Assembly: GCA_903823025.1 (NCBI GenBank)
Contig: CAIJRK010000003.1
Location: 62,001 to 126,000, forward strand
DNA: 64,000 nt
Direction: 5' to 3'
Origin: an uncultured beta proteobacterium
GTDB taxonomy: Bacteria; Pseudomonadota; Gammaproteobacteria; Burkholderiales; Burkholderiaceae_C
Shown: piece after piece, positions 29,226-38,200 of the stretch
Numbering within the stretch: the first letter of the stretch is position 1
How the letters are laid out: every line of letters begins with the position of its first letter
Made by a program: the position numbers and the translations under genes
The notes under the pieces: model-generated
The model's input: the letters and a program-made list of their open reading frames with translations, nothing else
What the model was told of the DNA's origin: nothing
Databases searched by the model: none

Positions 29226-30064
29226 TCATGGGTTTATGGTACGACTATCTCTGGGGCAATTTAAATACAAGGTTCTGGCTGCAGACTGTACCGTTTCTGC
29301 GCCTGTCGTCCAGTTCACCATCAATAATTGTGAATAGTGCTTCCAAACCGAAGCGGCTACATCAAGAGTGACGTCTTGCCCGAGTTCACGGAGTGCGAGT
29401 TGGACATTGCGCGCGTCTGATACCTCATTTTCATCCAGTTGCAGAGCTACATTTGAGGCGCTGCTTTGGACCCATCGGGCTAAATCTGACGCAAATTTCT
29501 TCGCGTCTTCGTCCATCAGTCTGTCGAAATCAAGGCTTCCAAATTCACGGCCTACTGGTGCCATTGAATCCCAGGCCAAATCTTCGTCAGAGAATTTATA
29601 TCGACCGCCAGGCATTGAACTTGCCGAAATTCGATCACTGGGGCCAATCCAGAACTCGTGATATCCGTAAACACGGCGACTCGATGAATGGCCCCATCAG
29701 CGGGTGTCTCTCCTACGTAAAACGCACGCCGAAATGTCAGATCGGTGCCATCCTCAAATTGGACGTGAACACTGTCATTTGAAAAATCGGTCGCCAACAG
29801 GTTGCCTTCAAAAATGTCTTCAGCAGAGCGACCAAGTCTCTTTGAAAGTGCATGCTGCCAGTTCTCCAGCATACCGATCCATGGCATGACTGCTCTTTGT
29901 TTGAGATGATTAAGCTCTTCTTGGGCTGCAGCCCGGATATCGTCCTGAGATGGAATGTCGTCCTCACTAAATATGCGGTCCAGGTATGCTCCGCGCGCGT
30001 CCATGGTTGCGATGGCGTAGTCAAGCTAGGACTGGAAATCAGTCGGCGGGGTCGGTGTACTCAT
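29226..30064 (-). pseudogene. Hypothetical gene inactivated by a nonsense codon and a frameshift
   Basis: ATG 30064 begins MSTPTPPTDFQS, then TAG, then LDYAIATMDARGAYLDRIF in the same frame; a CAG-to-TAG change explains the stop. A second lesion near 29665 shifts the frame: the upstream frame reads to VFTDITSS, while the correct continuation is VYGYHEFWIGPSDRIS in another frame, running to the stop at 29226. Repaired, it would be about 275 aa, acidic and helical. I do not recognise the family. It lies between the tnsE-like gene and the LexA-like gene. Confidence 0.7.
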
Positions 30065-30159
30065 ATCAGACCTCCATCTTTCATTGCGGACTTCAATGAC
30101 ATCCATTAGAAATCCGGAAGTGTTTGGGACGCTTCTAGCGGGCTTACGATAGCAGTTTT

Positions 30160-30564
30160 GGGTTCAAACGGCCTCTTCGCGGGTCATTCGCTTAGCGAGG
30201 AAGTTCCACAAAGGCGGCCAGCCAGATTGACCGTTTTTGGGTTCATTGTGCAACTGGGTCAATGCTGGCTCGGAAACAATCTCTTTATGGAGCCGGTAAA
30301 TCATGGCAGGTATATTCCCCGCCCCTTGATGCGTGTGACTTCGACAGTGTCCGAAGGGTACTGTACGCACCGCATTGGTGACGGTGCGTTCCAACGGTGG
30401 TGACCGCCTTGAAACACCTCAGCCCGTCGAAGGCCACTTGACAGGGCGGACAAAACCCATCGGCCAGCGCGACGCCAGCAACGTTGCATGGCACTTCTCG
30501 TGTGTGTCGTAGCGATCAACAGTCTTAGTAAGCCTGCTGAGCTTGGGGCTAATCAAGTTAAGTT
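30160..30564 (-). pseudogene. Decayed fragment resembling the start of an IS1595-type transposase
   Basis: The minus strand from about 30562 reads NLISPKLSRLTKTVDRYDT then HEKCHATLLASRWPMGF, like the N-terminal zinc-ribbon region of IS1595-family transposases (pattern DRYGTEEKC...ARWPxGFxCP). After that the frame breaks repeatedly. A later open part ends WNFLAKRMTREEAV at 30164. No terminal repeats were found. Identification rests on the N-terminal pattern only. Confidence 0.4.
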
Positions 30565-30566
30565 AT

Positions 30567-30588
30567 TTAATGTACGTTCGTACATTAA
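30567..30588. promoter_or_regulatory. Perfect inverted repeat, probable operator of the LexA-like repressor
   Basis: The 10-bp arms TTAATGTACG and CGTACATTAA are separated by TT. The site ends 9 bp before the ATG of the LexA-like gene. Such a site fits autorepression by a dimeric S24-type repressor. Confidence 0.75.
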
Positions 30589-30597
30589 AATGGCGGA

Positions 30598-31236
30598 ATG
30601 GCACGCCCTAACAATGATGAAACTCATCTCAAGCGACTGAGAGACCATTTCGCTGTTAATCAGTGCATGCCTGCGTATGCGGGTATCAGTCGTCTTGTTG
30701 GGTTTAAGACCAAGAATGCTGCAGTCTTGCTTGTTCAGAGGTTGAGGGACGCTGGGTACGTGAAAATCGTTGAGGGCGGTAAAGTCGTTCCACTACGCCG
30801 ATTTTTTGAATTACCGCTAATGGACATGCATGTACGAGCTGGCGTGCCCGATGCGATTGATCCTCAGACGTGGGCACCGGAGACTTTTACCCTTGAAGGG
30901 TTCCTGTTTGGCAAACCATCCAATTCTGTAGTTATTCGGGTCAAAGGTGACTCCATGCGTGATGCCGGAATATTTGATGGTGATTTCGCTGTAGTAGAGA
31001 GGTCGCAGACAGCGAACAGCGGGCAATTTGTGGTTGCTGCTGTGGACGGTGAATTCACTCTTAAAGAGTTGAAGTATGAGAATCAGCGTCCTGTACTGAT
31101 GGCACATAACCCGAAGTACGCACCGATTTACCCTAAAGCTGATTTGATAATTTTCGGCGTCGTCCAAGGTATTGTCCGAAACTACGTTTCAGAGAAACAA
31201 ATGCAAGCACCACCCCTAACAGGAGCAAAAACATGA
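30598..31236 (+). CDS. LexA-like transcriptional repressor with S24 autoprotease domain
   Basis: The product has 212 aa. An N-terminal winged-helix part (about 1-70) shows SRLVGFKTKNAAVLLVQRLRDAGYV, like LexA. The cleavage pair Ala81-Gly82 lies in HVRAGVP. The catalytic Ser119 is in KGDSMRDAGI and Lys156 in FTLKELK. All parts needed for RecA-stimulated self-cleavage are present. It should repress its own operon through the inverted repeat just upstream and be released by DNA damage. Its stop overlaps the DUF5131 start by 4 bp (ATGA), so it controls and is translated with that gene. It is not the housekeeping lexA, judging by context inside a transposon. Confidence 0.85.
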   Translation: MARPNNDETHLKRLRDHFAVNQCMPAYAGISRLVGFKTKNAAVLLVQRLRDAGYVKIVEGGKVVPLRRFFELPLMDMHVRAGVPDAIDPQTWAPETFTLEGFLFGKPSNSVVIRVKGDSMRDAGIFDGDFAVVERSQTANSGQFVVAAVDGEFTLKELKYENQRPVLMAHNPKYAPIYPKADLIIFGVVQGIVRNYVSEKQMQAPPLTGAKT

Positions 31237-31976
31237 CTTCAACAAGTCGAATTGAATGGACAGAGCAAACTTGGAATCCAACGGTTGGATGCACCAAAAT
31301 TTCCGCAGGATGCAAACATTGTTATGCCGAAGCTATGGCGCATCGATTGCAAGCGATGGGCACGCCAGGTTACGAAAAAGGTTTTGAGCTAACTATTCTG
31401 CCGCAGCGCTTGGACGATCCGCTAAAGCGAAAGAAACCAACAACGTATTTTGTCAACTCGATGTCGGATTTGTTTCATGACCTTGTTCCTGATGAACACA
31501 TTGATGCCGTCTTTCGTGTTATTCAACAAACACCTCACCATACGTATCAAATTTTGACAAAACGTGCTGCACGAATGGCACGATATTTCAAAACACGTGC
31601 AGTCCCCATCAATGCTTGGCTGGGTGTTTCAGTGGAAAACCGCAAGCAAGGTGTTCCACGAATTAAATACTTGCGAAAAGTACCTGCACATATCCGTTTT
31701 CTGTCTGTGGAGCCGCTTCTGGAAGACGTTGGAGAACTTGATTTGACAAACATTCATTGGGTGATTGTTGGCGGAGAATCGGGACCAAAGGCCCGGCCCA
31801 TGAAGCAGGAGTGGGCAGATTCGGTGCATACGCAATGTGACGAGCAAGGGGTTGCCTTTTTCTTCAAGCAATGGGGTGGTTGGGGTGCTGATGGCAAGAA
31901 ACGTGCAAAGGCTGCTAATGGTCGGCTACTGAATGGGCGGACCTGGGATGCAATGCCTGAAAATGTGGGTATGTAA
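31233..31976 (+). CDS. DUF5131 / Gp37-Gp68 family three-cysteine protein
   Basis: The product has 247 aa. The three cysteines C20, C27 and C30 (CTKISAGCKHCYAE) form C-x6-C-x2-C, followed by a fold resembling radical-SAM-type barrels. Other typical segments are NSMSDLFHDLVP, QILTKRAARM, WLGVSVEN, FLSVEPLLEDVG and WVIVGGESGPKARPM. The family is known from phages and mobile elements and is regularly found with TcmP partners. The biochemical reaction is not established. It overlaps the LexA-like gene by 4 bp, and a TcmP gene follows 65 bp downstream. Confidence 0.88.
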   Translation: MTSTSRIEWTEQTWNPTVGCTKISAGCKHCYAEAMAHRLQAMGTPGYEKGFELTILPQRLDDPLKRKKPTTYFVNSMSDLFHDLVPDEHIDAVFRVIQQTPHHTYQILTKRAARMARYFKTRAVPINAWLGVSVENRKQGVPRIKYLRKVPAHIRFLSVEPLLEDVGELDLTNIHWVIVGGESGPKARPMKQEWADSVHTQCDEQGVAFFFKQWGGWGADGKKRAKAANGRLLNGRTWDAMPENVGM

Positions 31977-32041
31977 TGCAAGCTTGACTGACAGGGAGGT
32001 TGGGCAGTGGCTTGCTAAATTAAATAACTAACAGCACACTC

Positions 32042-33346
32042 ATGGTCAAACACGCAGACAAATACCAATGGACAATCGGCACTTTACCGCCACCCATCGA
32101 TCCCCATAGTTTGGTGAAGCACAAAATAGTGCGCGGCTACTTGGAGCGTTACATCCAGGTACTGATGAGCAACTACAACATGGAAAAACTCACTCTGTCC
32201 ATTGTTGATGGATTTGCTGGCGGGGGCGAATATTCATCAGAAGACGGGTCACCGTTTCACGAAGGGTCACCGTTGATTGCGTTGACAACCATTGCAGCCA
32301 AAGAAACCGAACTTAATGTCGGTCGCTCAAAGCCTCGAAAGGTCGATGCAAAGTATTATTTTGTTGAAAAAGTCAAATCCAACTTCAACTACCTTGATAA
32401 GTTACTCCGTACTCGGTTTCCATCATCAAGATTTGGCGTTGACATCGAGTTGCTGAACGGTACATTTCAGGATATGGCGAGCGGGATCATTGCTGACATC
32501 CACCGTCGCGCTGGGGGCGAGAGAGCAATTTTCCTTCTTGATCAATATTCGTATGATCAAGTGACAGGGCCAATGTTGAAATTTATTTTTTCACAGGTGA
32601 AGGGTGCTGAGGTCATTTTGACATTCGCCGTTGACTCCCTGATTTCGTTTCTCGCTGACAACAAGGCAAGCCGTGCAAAGTTGGCACAAATGGGAATGGA
32701 TGCACACATTGATTGGGTTGCACTTGAAGAGTTGAGGTCAGCGCCACCGGCAACGTGGCGAGCAGCCATTCAACGTAACTTGGCGAGAGGCCTTATTGAG
32801 TCAAGTGGCGCAAAAAACTTCACTATTTTTTACATCACGCCAATGGGCAACACCTCTTGGACATATTGGTTCATTCATCTCTCAAACAGTCCCAAGGCTC
32901 GTGATGTCATGATGGAACTTCATTGGCAGTCTGCCAACCACTTTTCGCACTACTTGGAGCCTGATATTTTCACGCTCGGGTATCAAGCGAACCTTGATCG
33001 AAACGCCACCATGCAGGATGCACTTGAATTGGGGGAAAGTCATCAGTTTGATGCATTAGCAGCCAATCGGTGCAGGACTGGGTTGACTGAGAAATTGGTG
33101 CCAGCCATTTACGACGGAAAACCAACTCAATTTTTTCAATTGCTTGACTCAATGGGAAGTCTGACGCCTGCTACGGTAGAAATGATTCGTGATGCTATAG
33201 ACCCAGCGATCCGTTGCGGTGACATTTTGGTGACTTCAACGGACGGGGTTAAAAGAACCAAAGGACATTCCGTGAAAGCGAACGATGTCTTGCAGCCTTC
33301 ACCTCAAATGACGCTGATTTCCTTGCCCGGAATGGGCTACCGTTAG
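32042..33346 (+). CDS. tcmP: Three-Cys-motif partner protein TcmP (copy 1)
   Basis: The product has 434 aa. The N-terminal part has LVKHKIVRGYLERYIQVL and LSIVDGFAGGGEYSSEDG, then EGSPLIAL. FLLDQYSYDQV is the second Rossmann-type motif. These features define the TcmP family, named for its occurrence beside three-cysteine DUF5131 proteins. The fold suggests a methyltransferase relative, without proven activity. It lies in the same direction as the DUF5131 gene. Its last 48 bp overlap the 3' end of a second, convergent TcmP gene. Confidence 0.85.
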   Translation: MVKHADKYQWTIGTLPPPIDPHSLVKHKIVRGYLERYIQVLMSNYNMEKLTLSIVDGFAGGGEYSSEDGSPFHEGSPLIALTTIAAKETELNVGRSKPRKVDAKYYFVEKVKSNFNYLDKLLRTRFPSSRFGVDIELLNGTFQDMASGIIADIHRRAGGERAIFLLDQYSYDQVTGPMLKFIFSQVKGAEVILTFAVDSLISFLADNKASRAKLAQMGMDAHIDWVALEELRSAPPATWRAAIQRNLARGLIESSGAKNFTIFYITPMGNTSWTYWFIHLSNSPKARDVMMELHWQSANHFSHYLEPDIFTLGYQANLDRNATMQDALELGESHQFDALAANRCRTGLTEKLVPAIYDGKPTQFFQLLDSMGSLTPATVEMIRDAIDPAIRCGDILVTSTDGVKRTKGHSVKANDVLQPSPQMTLISLPGMGYR

Positions 33347-34537
33347 TTGTAACCTTTCTGATTTTTGAAAGTGAAGTGGACGCTTCGGGCGTTTGGTCGT
33401 AGAGTCCAAATTGATGACCTGTCCACTGGCAATTAAACGCGACAAGGATATTTGAAGGGTGTCTGGCAACCAGTCCGTTTTTTCGAGAATGTCCGCAAAT
33501 TCGGTTTGACCAATTGCCTGAATACCAGAGGATAAAAAGTCCACCCAGTAAGCATCAACGACTGTTTCATCAACAGTTGACGGCTCAGTGTTGGTGTCTG
33601 GTTCGTCTGAAAACATGTCACGGACACGAGATTGTTTCTCTCGCTTGTCAAGTTTTTTCGTGGCCCGAATTTGTTTTTGAATCAGGTCAACGCCCTGTGA
33701 AATTTCCATGAACTCAATCAATCCTTTTGGATGAGAGGTCAAGTAGATTAAATGGTATTTCGGGCGCTCCTTACTTGGGTCCATCACTCGAACGTAGCCA
33801 GTGCGTGGACGATATTCATTTTTTGTTGGCGATGGCACACGACTTTTGATCCCATCACGATAGCTGTTCAGAAGCAGCTTTTCTCGCTCGTGTGGCAAAT
33901 GCCCATCAAGGGTTTGAACTGTATCGTGAGATGTGCCCAAAAAGGCGGCAATGTCTGACTCCCAATCGGTCATCGCAGCGGTTCGATTGATAAAGTCGTA
34001 AATGAAGTTGATCAGAAACTCAGACCGTGGTCTTTGAAGTAAGGGTCGTAATTGATCCACGCCGACATCCTTCCATCCTTTGGGATCGATGAAGAAAAAT
34101 ACGAAAGCTTGGTCACCACACCAAGTCAATATGTCTTCGCGAAGATCCAAAAAATTCCCTTGAAGGTATTTTGAATTTACACCTTCAGGTGTGAATGCTT
34201 GCAGGTAAGCGGACAACCGTTTAAAAGCGCGTAGATTTTTTTCGATGTACAGCGCACGTATGTTTGCCTTAACCCCCAGGCTCAATAACTTTTTGCGACA
34301 CGAATCCATGGTCTGCAACGAAATGGCAATTGAAGTGCCTGCCATTGATTCTGACTCATCACCCCAAGGGCCTGCAAAGCAGTCAACGTACCCGATTTCC
34401 ACAATCCGTTCGCGTTTGGCACTCATGCCGATGATCAGGATGAGCTTTTCAAGATACGCTTCGAGCAACTTATGCTTCACCAGAGCCTGCTCACGGCCAA
34501 TGTAGGTGTCAGGGATGAACTGTGGGATTTGAGTCAT
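33299..34537 (-). CDS. tcmP: Three-Cys-motif partner protein TcmP (copy 2)
   Basis: The product has 412 aa. It has LVKHKLLEAYLEKLILIIG, GYVDCFAGPWGDESESM, GTSIAISLQ and FVFFFIDPKGWKDVG, the TcmP pattern in a version nearer to the common form than copy 1. The low similarity between copies argues for separate acquisition over recent duplication. It is convergent with copy 1 and has its own promoter region beyond 34537. Two different TcmP proteins for one DUF5131 protein is unusual. Confidence 0.85.
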   Translation of the reverse strand: MTQIPQFIPDTYIGREQALVKHKLLEAYLEKLILIIGMSAKRERIVEIGYVDCFAGPWGDESESMAGTSIAISLQTMDSCRKKLLSLGVKANIRALYIEKNLRAFKRLSAYLQAFTPEGVNSKYLQGNFLDLREDILTWCGDQAFVFFFIDPKGWKDVGVDQLRPLLQRPRSEFLINFIYDFINRTAAMTDWESDIAAFLGTSHDTVQTLDGHLPHEREKLLLNSYRDGIKSRVPSPTKNEYRPRTGYVRVMDPSKERPKYHLIYLTSHPKGLIEFMEISQGVDLIQKQIRATKKLDKREKQSRVRDMFSDEPDTNTEPSTVDETVVDAYWVDFLSSGIQAIGQTEFADILEKTDWLPDTLQISLSRLIASGQVINLDSTTKRPKRPLHFQKSERLQLTVAHSGQGNQRHLR

Positions 34538-34843
34538 ATTGACTGTAGATTCATAGATGGCTATTGCACATCGGTCTGAGCCGCTGGCGTGGTGGACACA
34601 ACGAGTTTGAGTTCAGTCAAGAGCTTTCATGTGTGCTACCGATTGGCACACAATTTCAGACGCCAGATTTTTTCAAAATCCTCTCGACGGATGTTACTCG
34701 GTACTGCGTTTTCTCATTCCCATATTTTCACGGGCTCAGAGATCGCGAACAGTCTCTTTTAGATTGTGTGTGTCGGCGCAAAGATTTGCCGCAGGGACAT
34801 CGTGCGGGCTTTGGCTGAGAGAAGCAGGTGCTGGGGCATAAAT
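34538..34843. other. Intergenic, no supported gene
   Basis: It should contain the promoter of the second tcmP. Open frames here have no recognisable content. Confidence 0.4.
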
Positions 34844-34888
34844 ATCGCACTTATTTGTCATATATCTCATATGGCAAATAAGTGCGAT
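34844..34888. promoter_or_regulatory. Large inverted repeat upstream of the restriction locus
   Basis: Two 20-bp arms (34844-34863 and 34869-34888; each begins or ends with ATCGCACTTATTTG or its complement) match at 19 of 20 positions around a 5-bp ATCTC spacer. It lies about 30 bp upstream of the DUF6471 gene. It may be an operator for that small protein, or a hairpin in the leader RNA. There is no T tract, so it is not a standard terminator. Confidence 0.65.
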
Positions 34889-34919
34889 AGTATTTGACGC
34901 ATTGATATGGAACGATGCA

Positions 34920-35139
34920 ATGCGTGACGAAGATTGGAAAAAGTGGGCGACCAACACCATCAAGGCAGAACTGGCCAAAGTTGGTGTCGACTATGAAGAA
35001 TTAGTGCGCCGTTCCGCTGCTATTGGTGTGCAAAAAAGCTATACCGCGCATTGCGGCCAAGATCAATCGTGGCACGTTTAGCTTCATGTTTTTCATGCAG
35101 TGCATGAAGGCATTAGGAAAAACCGAAATTCGGCTGTGA
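34920..35139 (+). pseudogene. DUF6471 small regulator-like gene with a +1 frameshift at an A6 run
   Basis: ATG 34920 opens MRDEDWKKWATNTIKAEL and continues to VRRSAAIGVQK at 35031-35037 (C then A6). The family pattern continues in another frame from the same point: AIPRIAAKINRGTFSFMFF then MQCMKALG, ending TGA 35137-35139. Removing one A restores a protein of about 72 aa, the usual DUF6471 length. The unshifted frame gives a different tail. DUF6471 proteins look like short helix-turn-helix-type proteins; their function is unknown. It lies 61 bp before the type ISP gene, where a controller protein would be expected. The shift could be a real mutation, transcriptional slippage on the A run, or a sequencing error. 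Confidence 0.7.
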
Positions 35140-35200
35140 CCTTTGCTGCTAAAGCTATCCAACACCCGGTGCCCACCGGCAACAAACAACAAAGTTACTC

Positions 35201-38200
35201 ATGACCACCACTTTTAGCGATCTACTCGACGAGCTGACCGAAGCAACCCAAACAAACCGCGACAAGGGCACACAATTCGAGTTGCTTATTGCCAATTATT
35301 TGAAGACCGATCCCCAATATGCAGACCGTCTCAGCGATGTTTGGCTATGGGGTGAATGGCCTGGTCGCTGGGGCAGTGATGATGGCATCGACATCGTTGC
35401 CCGTGAGCATGGCACTGGCGACTATTGGGCGATTCAATGCAAATTTTTCTTACCAACACATTCACTTCAAAAAGCCGACATTGATTCGTTCTTTACAGCA
35501 TCCGGCAAGCTCTTTACGGACAACGAAGCAACGCACAGTTTCAGTAACCGGCTGTTGGTATGCACTACTGATAAATGGAGTTCCAAGGCTGAGGAAGCGC
35601 TGAATGGCCAGACCATTCCGGTATCGCGCCTATGGTTCAAGGATTTGTCCGATAGCCCTATTGACTGGTCACAGTTCAGTCTCTCCAACATCAAGGATAT
35701 ACGTCTCAAAAAGAAAAAGGAACTCCGCCCTCATCAAAGTGAAGCCACCAGCCTTGTCATTGAAGGATTTTCTAGCAATGATCGAGGCAAGCTCATCATG
35801 GCTTGTGGTACCGGCAAAACTTTTACATCACTGCGTCTGGCGGAACAGCTCACGCCGCCCAACGGGCGAATTCTATTTCTCGCGCCATCAATATCGCTGG
35901 TTTCGCAAAGCCTGCGCGAATGGACAGCCGAAGCGCTCACGCCGATTCATGCCTTTGTCGTTTGTTCAGATACCAAGGTTGGTAAGAATGAAGAAGATAT
36001 TCGCACCCACGATTTGGCCTACCCGGCCACTACGGACGCAAACAAGTTAGCGTTAGCTGCTCAGGCCATTAGTGCCGATCGGCGTACCGTGGTGTTTTCG
36101 ACTTACCAATCGATTCAGGTGGTTGCAGATGCGCAGAAAAAAGGCTTTGGTGAATTCGACCTCATTATTTGTGATGAAGCACACCGCACCACGGGTCTGA
36201 CCTTACCGGGTGAAGACGACTCAGAATTTAACAAGGTTCACCACAATCACATCGTTCGCGCCAAGAAGCGGCTTTACATGACGGCCACCCCCCGTATTTA
36301 TGCCGATGCTTCAAAAACGAAAGCGGGCAAAAGTAATGCGGTTTTGTATTCGATGGATGACGTATCCACCTACGGTCCCGAGTTTTACCGTCTGGGTTTT
36401 GGTAAGGCTGTTACCAAAGATTTGCTGTCTGAATACAAGGTGCTGATCGTTGCCGTTGAAGAAAGCAAGATGGCAAATCTGGCAAACGCATTCAATAACG
36501 CCTACAAAATTGACGGCAAGACGGCCATTGATATTCGCTTTGCGACCAAAATTATCGGTAGTTGGAAAGGGCTTTCAAAGCAGGGGTTAAAGCTGATCGC
36601 TGAAGACGGCCAAGAGGAAGCCATGACCGAGGACGTGGCCCCGATGCGCCGCGCAGTCGCATTCTCAAGAACAATCAAAGATTCGATTCAAACGAAAGAT
36701 ATTTTCGGCAAGCTGGTCACGTTGTATCAGCAGTCGCACACCGATGATGAGGACGGTAATTTGGCTCGGTGTACGCTTGGCCATGTGGATGGCGGCATGA
36801 ATGCGCTAAAACGGCAAACCTCTATTGACTGGCTCAAAGGCAATGTAGACGAGGGTGAATGCCGAATCCTCTCAAACGCACGCTGCCTGTCCGAAGGCAT
36901 TGATGTTCCGGCACTCGATGCGGTGGTGTTTTTTGACACACGAGAATCTATTGTGGACATCGTTCAGTCAGTTGGTCGCGTCATGCGCAAGAGCGATGGA
37001 AAGAAATACGGTTACATCATCCTGCCAGTCTGTATTCCATCCGAGAAGGTCAAGGACTACAACACCTACATCGAGAGCGACCCGCAATTCAAAGGTATCT
37101 GGAAGGTCATTAAAGCCTTGCGTGCCCATGATGAATCATTGGTTGATGAGGCAGAATTTCGACGCAAGATCAAGGTGATCGGTGAGGGTGCTGGCGGTGG
37201 TGACGACGGTGGCCACGGTAAGGGTTGTGGCGGCGGTACTTTGCCGTTGGACTTTCCCATGTTGCCCATTGATGCCATTGGCGATGCCGTTTATGCAGCG
37301 ATTCCCCAGAAGTTGGGCGACCGCGAATACTGGAGTGAATGGGCCAAGAGCGTTGCGACGATTTCCGACCGATTGAGTGAGCGTATCAGAAGTTTGTTAT
37401 CCAATCCTACCGCAAGAAGTGCCTTTGACGGTTTTTTGAAGGGTTTGCGCGACAACCTGAATCCAGCCGTCAGTGAAACCGATGCCATTGAAATGCTGGC
37501 CCAGCACATCATCACCCGTCCGGTGTTTGAAGCGCTGTTCGAGGGCTATTCATTCACGAAAAACAATGCGGTGTCGAAGGCCTTGCAATCCGTGACCGAG
37601 GTCATGGATGATCACGCAGTAAGCAGTGAAACCGAAAGTCTGGAAAAGTTTTACGCCAACATCCGTGAGCGTGTCAGTCTGGCAAAAAGCGACAAGTCAC
37701 GTCAGGAAATCATTCGCAACCTGTACGACACTTTTTTCAATAACGCTTTCCCTCGCATGGCCCAGCGCTTGGGCATTGTTTATACGCCGGTGGAGGTGGT
37801 CGATTTCATCATCCACAGCACCGAGGCGGCACTACGCAAGCACTTCAAAACCGGCCTGACTGACAAGGGTGTTCAGATCGTTGATCCCTTCACCGGGACG
37901 GGCACATTTATCGTCCGCCTGTTGCAGTCGGGTTTGATCAAACCCGAGGACTTGGCGCATAAATACCAGCACGAACTGCACGCCAATGAACTGGTCTTGT
38001 TGGCCTACTACATTGCCGCCATCAATATTGAAAGCAGCTATCACGCCCTGACCAATGAATATCGGTCTTTTGAGGGCATCGTCTTGACCGATACCTTCCA
38101 AATGGGCGAGAACGATAAACAGCAAGACTTTGAAGGGTTTTCGCCGGAAAACAGCGAGCGAGTCAATCGACAGCGGCAGCAGGATATCCGCGTTGTTATT

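Noticed and set aside
34844..34888. Rho-independent terminator
   Set aside because: The stem is long but AT-rich, with no T tract on either side; an operator or leader hairpin is more likely.
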